This document shows positions 24,386-36,349 of a stretch of DNA of 64,000 nt, in pieces (position 1 is the first letter of the stretch; every line of letters begins with the position of its first letter). The notes below the pieces were generated by a model that did not search any database, had not been told where the DNA came from, and worked only from the letters and a program-made list of their open reading frames with translations. The translations under genes were made by a program, and so were the position numbers. The stretch comes from Heterocephalus glaber (lineage: Eukaryota > Chordata > Mammalia > Rodentia > Bathyergidae): positions 41,767,147 to 41,831,146 of the forward strand of contig NW_004624732.1 in NCBI RefSeq assembly GCF_000247695.1, in the 5' to 3' direction.

Positions 24386-24728
24386 CAGTTGGCCTTTCAT
24401 ATTTGCAAGTTCTGCATCCATAGATTCAACCACCACAGACTGGCAGATTGAAAATGTGTGAATAAATTACATCTGTACTAAATTTGCACAGATGTTTATT
24501 TTCCTGTCATTATGCTCTTACTAATAAGGAATAATAACTATTTCCATAATGTTTATGTTGCATTTAGTTTTATAGTAACTGCAATATGGTTTAAAGTGTA
24601 AGGTAAAATAGGAAAAGAATTTAAGCAAACACTATTGCATTTTAGAGATATGATTTGAGAATTCATGGTTGTTGGTATCTGTAAGAACCCTGGAACGAAT
24701 CCTCTGCAGACACCAAGGGACAAATCAC
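24386..24728 (+). mobile_element. MER2 (Tigger-type DNA transposon), near full length
   Basis: CAGTTGGCCTTTCATATTTG, CATCCATAGATTCAACC, TTACATCTGTACTAAATTTG, TTTGGTATCTG-like (GGTATCTGTAAGAACCCTGG) and the inverted terminus ACACCAAGGGACAAATC reproduce MER2 along its length (about 343 bp). This non-autonomous element moved by a pogo/Tigger transposase and inserted at TA. It is followed directly by a long TA-rich array. Confidence 0.9.
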
Positions 24729-25040
24729 TATATATATAGATATATCTGTGTGTATATATATATGTGTGTTTATATGTTTGTATATATATATTGTTGATAT
24801 ATGTGTATATTTCTATATGCATACATTACATATAAAATATAGTATATATGTATTAGATATGTGTATGTAGGTGTGCATTCATATATGTATATGTGGATAT
24901 AGGTATATTACACATAAGCACATATACAAATGTATAAGTAATGCATACTGCGTGTATATAGTGGTGCATATATAGAAGACATGATATGTTTTAGTACATA
25001 TGTCTGTATATATCTCTTAACATAGATATAGAGATAGATA
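24729..25040. repeat. TATA/TGTA-rich low-complexity array
   Basis: Over 300 bp of interrupted TATATG, TGTATA and TAGATA units starting at the MER2 3' end. The open frames here (24,553-24,822 and 24,908-25,093, minus) arise from the repeat. Confidence 0.9.
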
Positions 25041-25307
25041 TAATCATGTAAAATTAACAGCATTTCCAAAGCTCTTGAAGGACTATTTCTCAAATGCTAG
25101 CAATTTTTCCTCCTGGTGAACTTTTCAGCAGTGTAGATATGTATGTCACAGTGGAGGCAGAGGGATTACTCAAGTAGATGCCAATGAGCCTGAAGAACAC
25201 GCTTCAATGCACAAGGCATTTCTCAAAATGAAAATTGGACTGATTCCAAATGCTTGTAATGTTCAGATTGAGAAACCCTGCTTTTCCTGTTTCTTTTCAA
25301 ATACTAG

Positions 25308-25591
25308 CCACAGCGGAATGCCCTCCTGTGTTCCCTGGTTACGCACAGTTAGATGAGTACAGCAGTACACGTATGATTGCAGACTGTACTCTGCCTACAG
25401 ACGAGAATCATTTATATCAACCGAGACAACATTTTACAACTATTAGTCAGGCAACATCACCCAGGAAGGACAGTTGTTGGTTACCTGGCACTAGGAACCA
25501 ATCTCTTATACAAGAAAAGAAAGCTACAATGGTTTTTGTTGATCCACAACTGAAGAGACCACATCAGGGATCCACATTAATCATCAGGAAG
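25308..25591 (+). CDS. candidate internal coding exon, gene unidentified
   Basis: A polypyrimidine tract (25,280-25,299) leads into ACTAG/CC, a plausible acceptor, and AAG/GTACAA at 25,589-25,597 is a plausible donor. The 284 bp between are open: two bases complete a split codon, then 94 codons to the donor. The segment keeps five CpGs in an AT-rich, CpG-poor setting. The peptide has no long hydrophobic run. It has Tyr/Ser-rich motifs (YAQLDEYSS, ENHLYQPRQ) and SPRKDSCWLPG, which faintly recalls the CWMP motif of protocadherin cytoplasmic tails, but I do not assign a family. No flanking exon is visible within the window, so it would be one exon of a gene with very long introns. A chance open frame or pseudo-exon remains possible. 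Another NAG lies 6 bases inside (25,311-25,313). Confidence 0.45.
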
Positions 25592-27290
25592 GTACAATTG
25601 TGCTCTTTGCCTCATGCATTATGCTACCTTAATTATGACTTCTTTTTTTACAATAAGGTTAAAATTATTATGTGAGTTCAACTGGGAACATAGTGGTGCC
25701 TCCTTCTAGTGAGGCTTTAACAATTACTTGATTGAAGATCTGAGCTGTAGGTAGCTGTAATTTTGCAGACTCGTTATATTATTTCTGGCTTACTTAAGTG
25801 TTGACTCATTTTGTGCTGTCTGAAAGCTGAAAAGAAATCTTTGGGGAAAGGCTAAAAATATCTTTGAGCTTTCCTTCTATCACTTCAATTTTATGCTTCT
25901 GATGTCTGCTTCAAATCATATTCTGTGCACACAAGGAATCTTGAAAATCTTTGAAAAAGAGAAAAACTTTTCCTCCCCAGGTACTCTCAGGTTCTGTGCC
26001 ATTAGATAAATATATATATGAGTAGGTTTCATACTCAATCATTTCTAAAATCAAATTTGACTGTTGAATGGGTTATAATTTACAGGATGATATAATTTCT
26101 CACATCAGAAAACATAGTAACTCTTTTTCTTCTGAGGTTAATGGAGATCTAGTTTAAAGCCTTAAAGATAATTATGAAGAATGTGCTTCAGGTTACAAAG
26201 TCCTTTTGACAAACCCAGACTATTGATAGCTTTTTAATTGCATCTCTTTCCACCATAGGAGACTGCATGCTTTTTTGCTAAATGGTTTAAAGGCTTGCTG
26301 TTGTTCTTAAAATTAATTTCCATTGTGATCAATACTTTTAACCTGCTGATACCTCAAGTACCTGCAAGTTCACAGTCCATTCTAATGCCTCTGAAATAAA
26401 ATTAAAGTCGGGGTTTTTGTTTCTCTTTATCCATGAAATGTAAGAGTATCAAACAAGAAATATAAATATTTATTGGCTCACTTGTTTTGTTTATTCACTT
26501 GATACTTTGTGACTTTTAAAGTTATTTTAAAATTTTAGGAATATTTTGTTTTGTTGTAGGTGACAGACTGCCAATGGGAAAGGACATAATCCATGGAAAG
26601 GTGAATGGTCTAAATTTAGCAAATTAAGGAATCTTAGGGGTCTCTTAAAAAACACAGAAATAGATTTAATACATAACTTTTTCATGATAATTTCCTGTTT
26701 CTTCTGTAAATACTGGCATATTTTGCTTAAATATTATATATACATATGTAATCTATATGATTAATACACAGAATATATTTACATATGTTTATACATATGT
26801 CCATAAAATGGACAAAAGGTTAAAAAATGCCTGAAATATTCATTATCATTTATCTTTAATGCTGAATTGATCAATTTTATAAAATAGGTTTTTTTCAAAT
26901 TGAGTATATCTCATTATTTATTTTGGCCTAAATTTAGTTTTAATTTTTTACAAAGTTGATATAATTCACACAATGTTAAACATACATATGGAAACTAAAA
27001 ATTTAATCACACATCCAGATATTTTACTATATTAAATCAAATGGCTTTTTACTTTGGATTCTCATTTTGTCAAGAACATTATATTTTTCTTCTCATAAAA
27101 TCTATTTTTAGAGACCAATTCTTCATTCAGGGGCAACTTATGATCAAATAGGTCAGATATGTAATCTTTTGGCTTTTACATACAAATTTAATTATGATCT
27201 ATTCTGTACCACCTATGATAATGACAAACTCAATAATTAGAGTTTAGGAGACTTTAAAAATTTTACTTGTTCAAGCATCATCATTTAACA
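25592..27290. other. unassigned AT-rich sequence
   Basis: If 25,308-25,591 is an exon this would be intron. No repeat was recognised. Confidence 0.45.
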
Positions 27291-27299
27291 AGAAGAATG

Positions 27300-27390
27300 T
27301 GGTTGCACCAAATCATAAAATGGCATGTTCAAGATCACACAGCTAATTCTGAATGACACTTAGTAAAGTCTGGTTATCTGATTGTTTTAG
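27300..27390 (-). mobile_element. MIR fragment
   Basis: CATGTTCAAGATCACACAGCTA and downstream TAAAGTCTGGTTATCTG fit the reverse of the MIR 3' part. Confidence 0.5.
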
Positions 27391-27589
27391 TATTCTGTCA
27401 TACTCCTCATATTAACAACACCATTGTTTATTTACATTTTTATGTGATTCATGGAATATACAATTTAGAGACTTAATGGCTAAATTTTTTTCAGTTATTA
27501 TTTAGGGACAGTTAGACTGAGTATAGTTTCTAAAAATATTAAATACAACAGTTTATACAGTATATAAAAATCAGTCTGACCTTCAATCT

Positions 27590-27700
27590 GTTGGGTCTTA
27601 AACTTTTCTAGGCTTTAACTCCTCATCTGTAAAATGGAGGTAACTTTAAAAAGGATTATATGATATAGTATCCACCTACCATATGTATAGCACTTTTATG
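27590..27700 (+). mobile_element. MIR fragment
   Basis: CTTTAACTCCTCATCTGTAA then AATGGAGGTAACTTT and GGATTATATGATATAG are MIR-like. Confidence 0.65.
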
Positions 27701-30590
27701 GAGAGAGAGGGATTATAAAATAGAGATTAGAAAAAATTAAGTAGAAATGAAAAGAAACAGAGTGAATACATGAATCTTAACCAGACACCTACTAGGTGTC
27801 CATTTAAGGTGCTAGTGCTGAGGATAAGAATTCTAAGGCTGTGAGAACTGAAATAACTTGTTCAATTCATTTTACTTATAAGGGCAAAATGTAACTCATA
27901 GTCATTATTAAATTTCATTTTGATTTTCAAATAAAGGAAAACTTGAATGAGATGGGAAAAGTGAAAATTAGAATACAAAGAAAAGAGTGAAGAGATCTTT
28001 AAATTAGAAGTGCTAAACTATGAAAATTTTATAAGCAAAATGAGAGCTATGAGAAACATCAGTGTAGGAAGACAGTTATGGAGGATGATTTATAATATAA
28101 AAAAATGCATCATTTGATGATAGATGAAAAATGTGACTGAATTTTGCAACAGATTAGCTCAGGGTCAGGATAGAGTCAGAAATAAAATATATTGATTAAC
28201 AAAGCACTTTAACCAATTATTTAGCATACTCAGAAAGGTAAAATACTTACAGAATCCTCTATAGATATGAAATATTATAATCATTGTGCAAAAAAATTTA
28301 CTTGCCCTGAATAACTATACATAGTTAGAAAGTGAAGGAAAAGTTGTTAGCATTTTTGAGGATATATGAACAATAAAAACTACTGAGTAGTTGGTCAAGA
28401 AGAAACCATCTCAAAAATTATTACTTTTTGTAAATGTGTTACAGTATACTATTTGCATTACTTTTTAAACATGATTAGAATTATCTGGATCATGAAGTGG
28501 TTCAGGAATCCCGTTAAAAAAAACATAATGACAAGTGTTTGCATCTGTGAATGCTTCAATCTGGGATAATTAACATCCACTTAGGAACATGTTTTAGAAA
28601 TGAACTACTGAATCATGAATCATGGTAGAAGACATTATGCCTATGCATGTTTGAAAATATGCATTTTAGAGTCAACGTTGTAAAAGTCATAGTTGAAACT
28701 CAGAATGAATACTATACTGAGGGAAGATGGATGTCAAGCTGAGAACCTGCTGTCAGAAACTGTAAACGCCCAGTTTTATGTGCAAAGAAAGAAGGGGAAA
28801 CAAAAAAAGGAGCTGTCACAAAGCAGTAAAACCAAGTCAGAGCTGTGTCACAGAACTCTGTTAAAGAAGTGGACAGCTGACTGTCAAATACTTGAAGCAG
28901 GTACCTGAGGGTTTCTGGACAGGGCTTCTGTGTGGCCATAACTATGAGCAGCAGAGACATAAGAGCTGAAAGTGAGTGCTCCAGAGAAGGTACGTGGTGG
29001 GCAAGTGGCAAAGAGCAGACCAGGAGTCCCCCAAATCTACCTCAGATCATTCATTTCTCCAAGCCAAACATTTCCCTGACCCAAGATAAAATTGAAAAAC
29101 AAACCTAAAGTTTCAGAAAAACAAAGTAAAAGATTTTATGACTATTTCCCACTCAAGGGGTGATAAATCCCTTGCCAAATAAAATTATAGTAATGTAAAG
29201 TAAATTATATTTCATTTTTTTCTTTTCAGAAAATAAAATGTTACCAATCATTAAGTTGACCCTAAATTTTCTTTTATGTACCTTAAGAATTAAAGTGATG
29301 TAGACTCACAAAAAGAAAATATTATGGTTAAGAATAACTGTGGATATAAAGAGAAAATAAGCAGACAGTCTAGATGGGATAGTTTGTTACTTTAAGTTTT
29401 CATAAAATAGAATATAATAGTAAAGGAAAATATTGAATATTTAGAATAAGAAAGATAGTTAATATGTGTTTAATCAGGTAAAAAGGAGTGATGTAGAGAC
29501 AAAATAGAGAAATACTATCCTTAGAAAAATTAACAGTCCTCTGAGGCAGGAAAATGATGGAATTGAAACCACAATTTAGTGTTATGTCCTGTCTTTCCAC
29601 AAGGAATTTCCTGTTTACCTAATATTCAGCAGAAAAATTACAACAGATAGTCTGCATGTGTATCAGTAAAAATGGACCTTCGGGTATGAATATATTTATG
29701 TTAATAATACAGAATTATGATAATTAAAGTTACATTAAGTGATAAACCATTCCTCCCAGTAGTATATGTTGTTGCCTACATTTAACTGACTTTAAATTTA
29801 GTAATTTTTAGCTATTTTTGTATTGTTCAATCTTTCAAGCTCCCAAGTCTTGCAAGTAGCCCAGCACATGGTAGGTACTCAGTAAATATTGTGCTGAATT
29901 ATAAAAAAATTGTCAATTGTTTAATGCAAAGCAACAATTTTTGCATTCATGCTCAGATATTTACTTACACATGCTTGACATTCTCTTAAAGAGTTTTCAA
30001 TTATTCTAATTTACCTTCAAAGCAAGAATACATGATAGCAAGATTTTCCATTTTAACTCTGCATTCTTTTTGTGCAGTTTAAATTCTTATGTGCTATACA
30101 TAAGACTTTTTCTGCCTTGGTGTGAAGAAGTTAACCCCCTCCGTGTGGCTAGAATGAGTTATAAAGTAATATTTATGTCCTTCAAAACAAAGAGTTTGTT
30201 ACATTCTCTGATTAAATGGGCCTTTATAACATTATTGTCATCCCTCTTCTTAAGTTGCAGTTGATATTTAAATTGCGCTGTCTTCTTTTCCTGGAATGGC
30301 ATATCACTTTCTAAATACATATCTCCCTTCAGGTGAAAATGAATAAATGAAAGGCCGAGATAACAGGCTATAAACACTCTTGAGTCCATAGCATTTTATA
30401 GAGTTTTCTGCAACCAAAGATGGAAGTTGAACAGCAGTTAATCTATTTATAATAACTCCCTTTCTAGAATGTAAAGTTACTCAAAACAATAAAAAAGAAT
30501 GTACTGTTGTAGTTTTTTCTGTAGTTATTTTTCTCATTTTACACCTTTTACCATTATTATATACTTTTACACTTTGCTTGCTTCTTGAAG
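27700..30590. other. unassigned AT-rich sequence
   Basis: Only a short L2/MIR-like end at 29,848-29,902 was recognised (GCCCAGCACATGGTAGGTAC, TCAGTAAATATTGTGCTGAAT). Frames at 28,693-29,011 overlap on both strands and have no clear splice sites. Confidence 0.45.
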
Positions 30591-30607
30591 AATAAAATGC
30601 AACCCAC

Positions 30608-30642
30608 ATCGCTTCTCGGCCTTTTGGCTAAGATCAAGTGTA
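30608..30642 (+). pseudogene. 3'-truncated U2 snRNA retropseudogene
   Basis: ATCGCTTCTCGGCCTTTTGG and the following bases match the first 35 nucleotides of U2 snRNA without a mismatch, then stop. Direct repeats TAAAATGCAACCCACAT (30,593-30,609) and TAAAATACAACCCACAT (30,641-30,657) flank it with one difference and share the terminal AT and TA with the U2 sequence. There is no poly(A). This is the known class of truncated snRNA pseudogenes made by reverse transcription of RNA. Not a functional gene, since everything past nucleotide 35 is missing. Confidence 0.95.
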
Positions 30643-30657
30643 AAATACAACCCACAT

Positions 30658-31585
30658 TCTATATAACTTCCTGGATTTGCCTAATTTTATCTAATTTCAG
30701 CTTTAAAAGGTACACAATTCAGACAAAAATACTTTTCTATATTTTTGAGCCGCAACATCTGCAGGAATTAGATTTCTGTACACCTGTATACAGAACTGCT
30801 GAATTAGTATTTCTAGCTAATGAAATTCTAAATCTTACTCACTTTTTCCTCATAAACCACATTTGAAAATTTCACTGCCAAGATAAATGTCTCAATTCTC
30901 CACTTCACATCACTTTCTGAATAGATATGTCTTATACATGTGTACTAATTGTAAAGATCTGGAATTTAATTAAAAGCCACAGTAAAATTTAAATTAAGTT
31001 ATAGTTTCAGATTACTTATTCTTGGGAATGTTACAGCCCTCGTATCAGGCTTTTAGCTGTTTCATAGTAACACTTTATTAAAAAGGCATTAAAGTGAGAT
31101 TAATTTAAGTTTAAATTGTCACTTATAAAACTCTTCCAGCTAGCCTGAAGCAAAATTATATCCTATTCAAAATTAGAGTAAAAGATTTTAGCCCTCTCAA
31201 TCTTTTAACTGGCGCTAAATCTCATTTCATTTTTAATTTTCACAATCCACAGAGAAATTACCCATATTGTGTAGACGATCTGTTAGTCTAAATCATTGAA
31301 GAAGACTGAAAGTATATGACTCTGTATAAGGACATGTGTGGTTAGTTCGACACTTTGGTGATGGTTAGAAAATGAAGTATATTTCCCAATTACCCAAGAT
31401 GGACTTGGGGTGGTCCATGACTCATTTCCTTAAACATTATACAGCCAGTATGAAAAGAGTGCACTGGCCTTATCTTCAAATTTTTATCCAAAAACTGTGT
31501 GTATCACCCTTACCTACTCAGACCCAGTTTATATTGTCATTCCCTGATTATTATAGAACTCCAACTGCACTGTTATTTCCTCCCC
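30658..31585. other. unassigned AT-rich sequence
   Basis: Nothing recognised. Confidence 0.5.
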
Positions 31586-31589
31586 TTCC

Positions 31590-31930
31590 CAAAACGGTAT
31601 TCCCAATGCTGCATCTAAAGCAATGCTTCATAAGCCTAATCACATCTTGGTGCTCCTCTACTCAAAGCTCTCTCAGAGCTTTTAATTTATTAGAGAAAAC
31701 TATAACAACAATAATAAAATAAAACAATGCTTAAGTTTGCCAACAAAGTCCTCTTAACATCTGGCTCAGGATGGCTCCTTGACTTCAATCTGTTCCTCTT
31801 ATCACTGACTTTCAGCTCCAACTTTAACCTCAGGATCTGTTTCTCAGCCACTTCCTGTACCTAAATGTGCCTCTCCAAATATCTACAGCTCTTCAAACTC
31901 TTCCCTAAAGTTCTTGGTTGACAGGCGCTC
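31590..31930 (+). mobile_element. ancient dispersed repeat fragment
   Basis: TGGTGCTCCTCTACTCAAAG, CCAACAAAGTCCTCTTAAC, TCTGGCTCAGGATGGCTCC and CAGGATCTGTTTCTCAGCC parallel an old mammalian family rich in CTC/CCA motifs. Family name uncertain. Confidence 0.45.
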
Positions 31931-31934
31931 CTCA

Positions 31935-33480
31935 GCCTCTGAGAATGTCCAGTGAGTGACTCAGCTAATTAGAATTTATTTTCACCCTGCATATAAAACA
32001 CAGCAACTAAAAGAAAAAAAGGATTAAATAAATAAAATAAGCCTTCCTAGCATGTGAATTCTTGGTTTATGGTGTAAGTTTAATTAGAATTGGATTAGAG
32101 TCAAAATCAAGGGTGGTCATACATCTTCTAATTAATTTAAGGATTTAGCATTTGAACTCCTCTCCAAGTTCAGGTCAATTTTACTTTCTTGCTCTCTTAA
32201 TTCTTGCTAGAAAAGGAAACCAGCTAGTAAATGTTCATTCTAGATGGCAATTGCAAAGCTGCAAAATCTTTTCTGGGTGACAAGTATATCTGGCCTCACA
32301 AAGTAGAACATTCTAATTTAATTGCTAAAAGATGTGGCTAAATATTGATAACTGAACAAATGCTAGTCTCATATTAACATAAACAAACATATTTTTGAAA
32401 ATGCAGGAAAACCTATGTTCTCTTTTATAAATCTCTAACATATGATATTCTCATAAGCACCTGTCATGTCAGAAATATGATTCATAGTCAATGATCATTA
32501 TAAGTGAAGTAGTATTATTAGTTACATTATCAAATTTTCTCAAGGTTATTAACAATTTACTCTCAAATGACTTTTTGAGGCATTTTGGGGTTTTTTGGTA
32601 TGTTACACTAGAAAAAGTTTCACAACAGTATTATTTGACTTTATAAGCCCATTATGTTGAAATTTTGCTGGCAAATGAGGACTTGTGTGATGAACAGAAA
32701 AGTACTAGAAAATACCTATTTTCTCATACTTGTCTTATCTTTAATGCTGCCAATAAACTATATATTAGGTGTAAATATTGAAGTAACAAAATGATCTCCA
32801 TAATGAAACATATAGAGCTTTAACTTCCTGCTCCAAAGATAACATTTATATATTTTAATTAGCTACTTATGATTGGCTGCTAGCCCTAATTGGAGAATAA
32901 CTTTTTGAAAATACTTCTGCTGATATAATTTATACAGAAAATATTATCAGCCCTATGAAAAATTACAATGACATTTAATTAAAAAAATAGAATAAATAAA
33001 ATTATCAAAACCTCATAAGCTTCACTTTGTAGGACAGAACAAAAAAATACTATTTTTCCATAAGAATGAAGAACGCACTTAAATATTCTCAATCAGTTGA
33101 CCTTTTATTTCACAGCAGGATATTTGTCCTTGTTAAGCTCTAGTGCCAAAGATTATTGCATTTTAAAGCCATCTCAAGTCTAAAAATACTCAGAATTTCT
33201 ACTTCATAAAAATGTAAATTTGCATAAAGTGATTTACACTCTTAGAATACAATGAGCATGAAACTACATTCTTCTTATATGACTTGTGAATGTCAGTTCA
33301 GAAGTGAATATTTGGAATATTATTTTATAAGAAGATAATGAAAGTTCAATAATTTAGACTATCTGGCTAATCCTAGACAAATTAAATCATATCAAAAAAT
33401 AATGAAAAAAACCTTTGAAATGAGCTTTTTAAAAATGTAAATAAAAATCAACACTAAGATATATTTTAATTAAGAATTTG
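31935..33480. other. unassigned AT-rich sequence
   Basis: Nothing recognised. Confidence 0.5.
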
Positions 33481-33485
33481 CAGGG

Positions 33486-33570
33486 GGCTGAGGATTTAGC
33501 TCAGTGGTGCCTCGGTCTGCCTCGGAAGTACAAGGTCCTGAGTTTGATCCCTGGTACCAAAAACAAAAAG
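33486..33570 (+). mobile_element. ID-type tRNA-derived SINE
   Basis: GGGCTGAGGATTTAGCTCAG, CTGCCTCGGAAGTACAAGG, B box GTTTGATCC and GGTACCAAAAACAAAAAG. Flanking AAGAATT repeats are too short to be sure of. Confidence 0.9.
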
Positions 33571-35165
33571 AATTAGTACTGCTACACTTAGCCTTAAAAG
33601 TTAATTATATGAATTTGAAACACTTTCTTTTATTGTTATCTTTTTTGCTATCTCTTAAAATGGGAGTAGTTTACATGTGAGGTTCATATTTTGTTCATGG
33701 CACATATTAAGAGGAATTTTAATTTCAGGGTAAAATAATTGAAGAACATAGAATGGTAGCTCCACTCTTTGTCATTGTATTATTGAATGCTATAGCTAAA
33801 TATATAGGTTTATTCTTTAAATCATCAGAAAATTAATGAAATTCACTAATTTTATGATAATGTGTCTAAAAATGACAGCTAAAGATCTGCGTGAACGAGG
33901 CACTCCCACGGTACAGAAAGCCACCGCTTCCCATGTGAAGGACGGTTATCTACCTCACTCTCCATCTCTGCATCTGTGTCACCAACCTCACCCTCCCCAG
34001 TGCCAGGCTGGAATAAGAATTTTCAATGACTGCTGATGGGCACGTTTACATTTTCCCACCTCTGTCCCTTATAAATTGGTACAGGGCACGTACTTTTACC
34101 TCCTTCCTAACCCAAGGTTGCTATCTTAACTTGGCCTGCCACCACTTTCAGCATAATTCTTCATTTCTTGATACTTTGGATAATTTTTCATTTCAAAGCC
34201 TTATATTGACTCTCTGTGGCATGAATTTGGATGGTTCAAATTTTATATACTCTTTATTTTAATCACATGATTCCTATTTTATCTTTATAGTGATGTTTTT
34301 GGTGTATTCACTGCAATCAGAAAGCAGTAAAGATTACATTTATTAGAAATTGAAGATTGTGATTCTCTGAAGGCTATAGCCTAATCACGTGATTACTAAG
34401 AGCACAAAACCTGTGAAGCTTAGCACATTTATTTTTCAGTCCATTATTCAGAGTCATTGCTCATTCATCTCAAAGTAAAGTAAATGATCTCATACAAGGG
34501 GCCAACGACTGGGAATCAAGGAAATATTACATCTTCAAGAATCCTTTTCATTTTCGCATGAGACTCCCATTTACAAACATCTTGCCCCAGTCAATGAACG
34601 TCTAAAAGTGAAATTTCAGGTGCATTAAGAAGTTGAGGAAAAGACAGTTCGAGGCTGAGATGGAGAGTTACCAGATAATTTTCATATTGCATATCAGTAT
34701 TAGCCTCCTCCTGTTCTATGCCAGTCCAGCCCTACTTTATGCAGGATCTCATGGTTGTCAAGTAGGTAAACTGATCCCCTATACCTCCTAGAGTTGGTTT
34801 TCATTTTTATAATAATATTGTTTCCTTTCTCTAATATGATTTTCATAGTCCACACACAATTAGTTAAATATTAATTTCATTTTGGTCTATGTGACCAGGC
34901 TGATATACAATAAAAAGGAAAAAAAGGTGCATGTTTTTAGCCACATATTGCATCTGTGAATGGAAGTTTGTGTACTAGAGTAATAGTGGTATGAAAAGTT
35001 CATCTCACTCTGCAATGTGCATGGAAGTAATTATGAGAATCAGATGATCCTTTGGTGTAACAATTAGAATATCTTCATATCTAAACTGATAATCATCTCA
35101 ATTCTTATGATAATCCTCACTCCCTTCTCAAACAGGCTTCACATTTCAAGTATTTCAACAACTCA
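33571..35165. other. unassigned sequence
   Basis: CpG-containing patch at 33,880-34,110 with overlapping short frames. No acceptor/donor pair fits them and no motif is recognised. Confidence 0.4.
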
Positions 35166-35169
35166 GGCA

Positions 35170-35365
35170 GCGTATTGGTTCTTAACTTTAGCTTGCATGT
35201 GAATTACCTGCACTTCTTGTAAAAAGCCATATTTCTCAATTCTGCCTCCAATTCATTAAGACTAAACTGACCTCTCTTAAAAATGATGGGGGGGGTCCCC
35301 CTCTTTTTCCAGGTGATGTTAATGCTACCAATCCAAGGGTTACACTTGAGAAATTGCTGAATTAA
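35170..35365 (+). mobile_element. MER5A DNA transposon (hAT-Charlie type)
   Basis: TTGGTTCTTAACTTTAGCTTG, GTGAATTACCTGCACTTC, then CCAGGTGATGTTAATGCTAC and CACTTGAGAAATTGCTGAA trace MER5A end to end. The centre is altered: a G8-T-C5 stretch (35,288-35,301) replaces the usual GGGGCC region. Confidence 0.8.
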
Positions 35366-35734
35366 GATCTAGTTTCTCTAATCTTCATTTGTTTGTTGTG
35401 CCAATAATCACCTGAACTCTTTTTTGTTTTTAATTAGTCTTTTACTCTTGGACCTTAAAGAAGGAAATAATATACAATGTTGAACCCTCTACACACTAAT
35501 TTTAATTGAGTTTTGTGGAATTTCACTGGTATTCTATAATATGATTTTCTTTTTCTAAGTAATTATAAGAAAATAGTTTTCTGAGATCCCTTTATAAAAA
35601 TTACACCAGCTTCTTCAATACATATTTGGATCTTTTGTTCTTCCATTTAGTTCTTACAGAAGAAAAAATTCTTCCTATGTATATTTTTAATTCACTCAGA
35701 AAATGACTTTTCATTGTTCTTCCATTTAGTTATT

Positions 35735-35890
35735 CAATATTTATTTAGCATCTATTAATAGGAGATAGAGATCACAAATGATATTGCTGCCATCAAGGAA
35801 TTTACACTCTAGTTGGAGAAAGAGAAAATAAATTAAATAAACACTACATATGGCAGGTAATGATTTCTTAGCAAGGAAATGAAGCAGAGT
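35735..35890 (+). mobile_element. ancient mammalian dispersed repeat
   Basis: TATTTAGCATCTATTAATAG, CTGCCATCAAGGAATTTACA, CTCTAGTTGGAGAAAGAG and AATTAAATAAACACTAC match the family also seen at 16.8 kb. Confidence 0.65.
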
Positions 35891-36244
35891 AAAGTGATGA
35901 TTCTTGACATGTTTATAATTTCACACTTCCTGTGTCCTAGAGAAATCCTCTTTTCTTAATTATTAGGTATTATAATTCTCCAGTTGACCATCTTTGACTC
36001 TCCTCTCCTCTCTCCTTGAAACTTCCTTCAATCCTAAACATCTCTTTCATTATGTATGCTGAGTCAGTCTGGATATAATCCTTAGACAAGATTCACAGAG
36101 TCTTTTCTATCTATTGTTACACTGCAAACATTTTAAGTCAGTGTTTTCTTTCACCTTTTACCATGAAGAGTTTAACAAATAACCTTCATACTACAAATTC
36201 CTGTAAGACATACTTAACCAAAAATAACAGTTTATGATCACCAC

Positions 36245-36345
36245 CATAAAAATTCACTGAAGCAAGTATTTTTATTATTTCCCTTTAGAAATACAGAGAC
36301 CAAAATACTTCATTAAGTCATAGGATCTTGGCCACATGAGTCTAA
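36245..36345 (-). mobile_element. MIR fragment
   Basis: TTTTTATTATTTCCCTTTAG, AAATACAGAGACCAAAATAC and AAGTCATAGGATCTTGGCC fit the reverse of MIR, well diverged. Confidence 0.5.
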
Positions 36346-36349
36346 AACG

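Noticed and set aside
30608..30642. Functional U2 snRNA gene
   Set aside because: Only 35 of about 188 nucleotides are present, with no proximal sequence element or 3' box.
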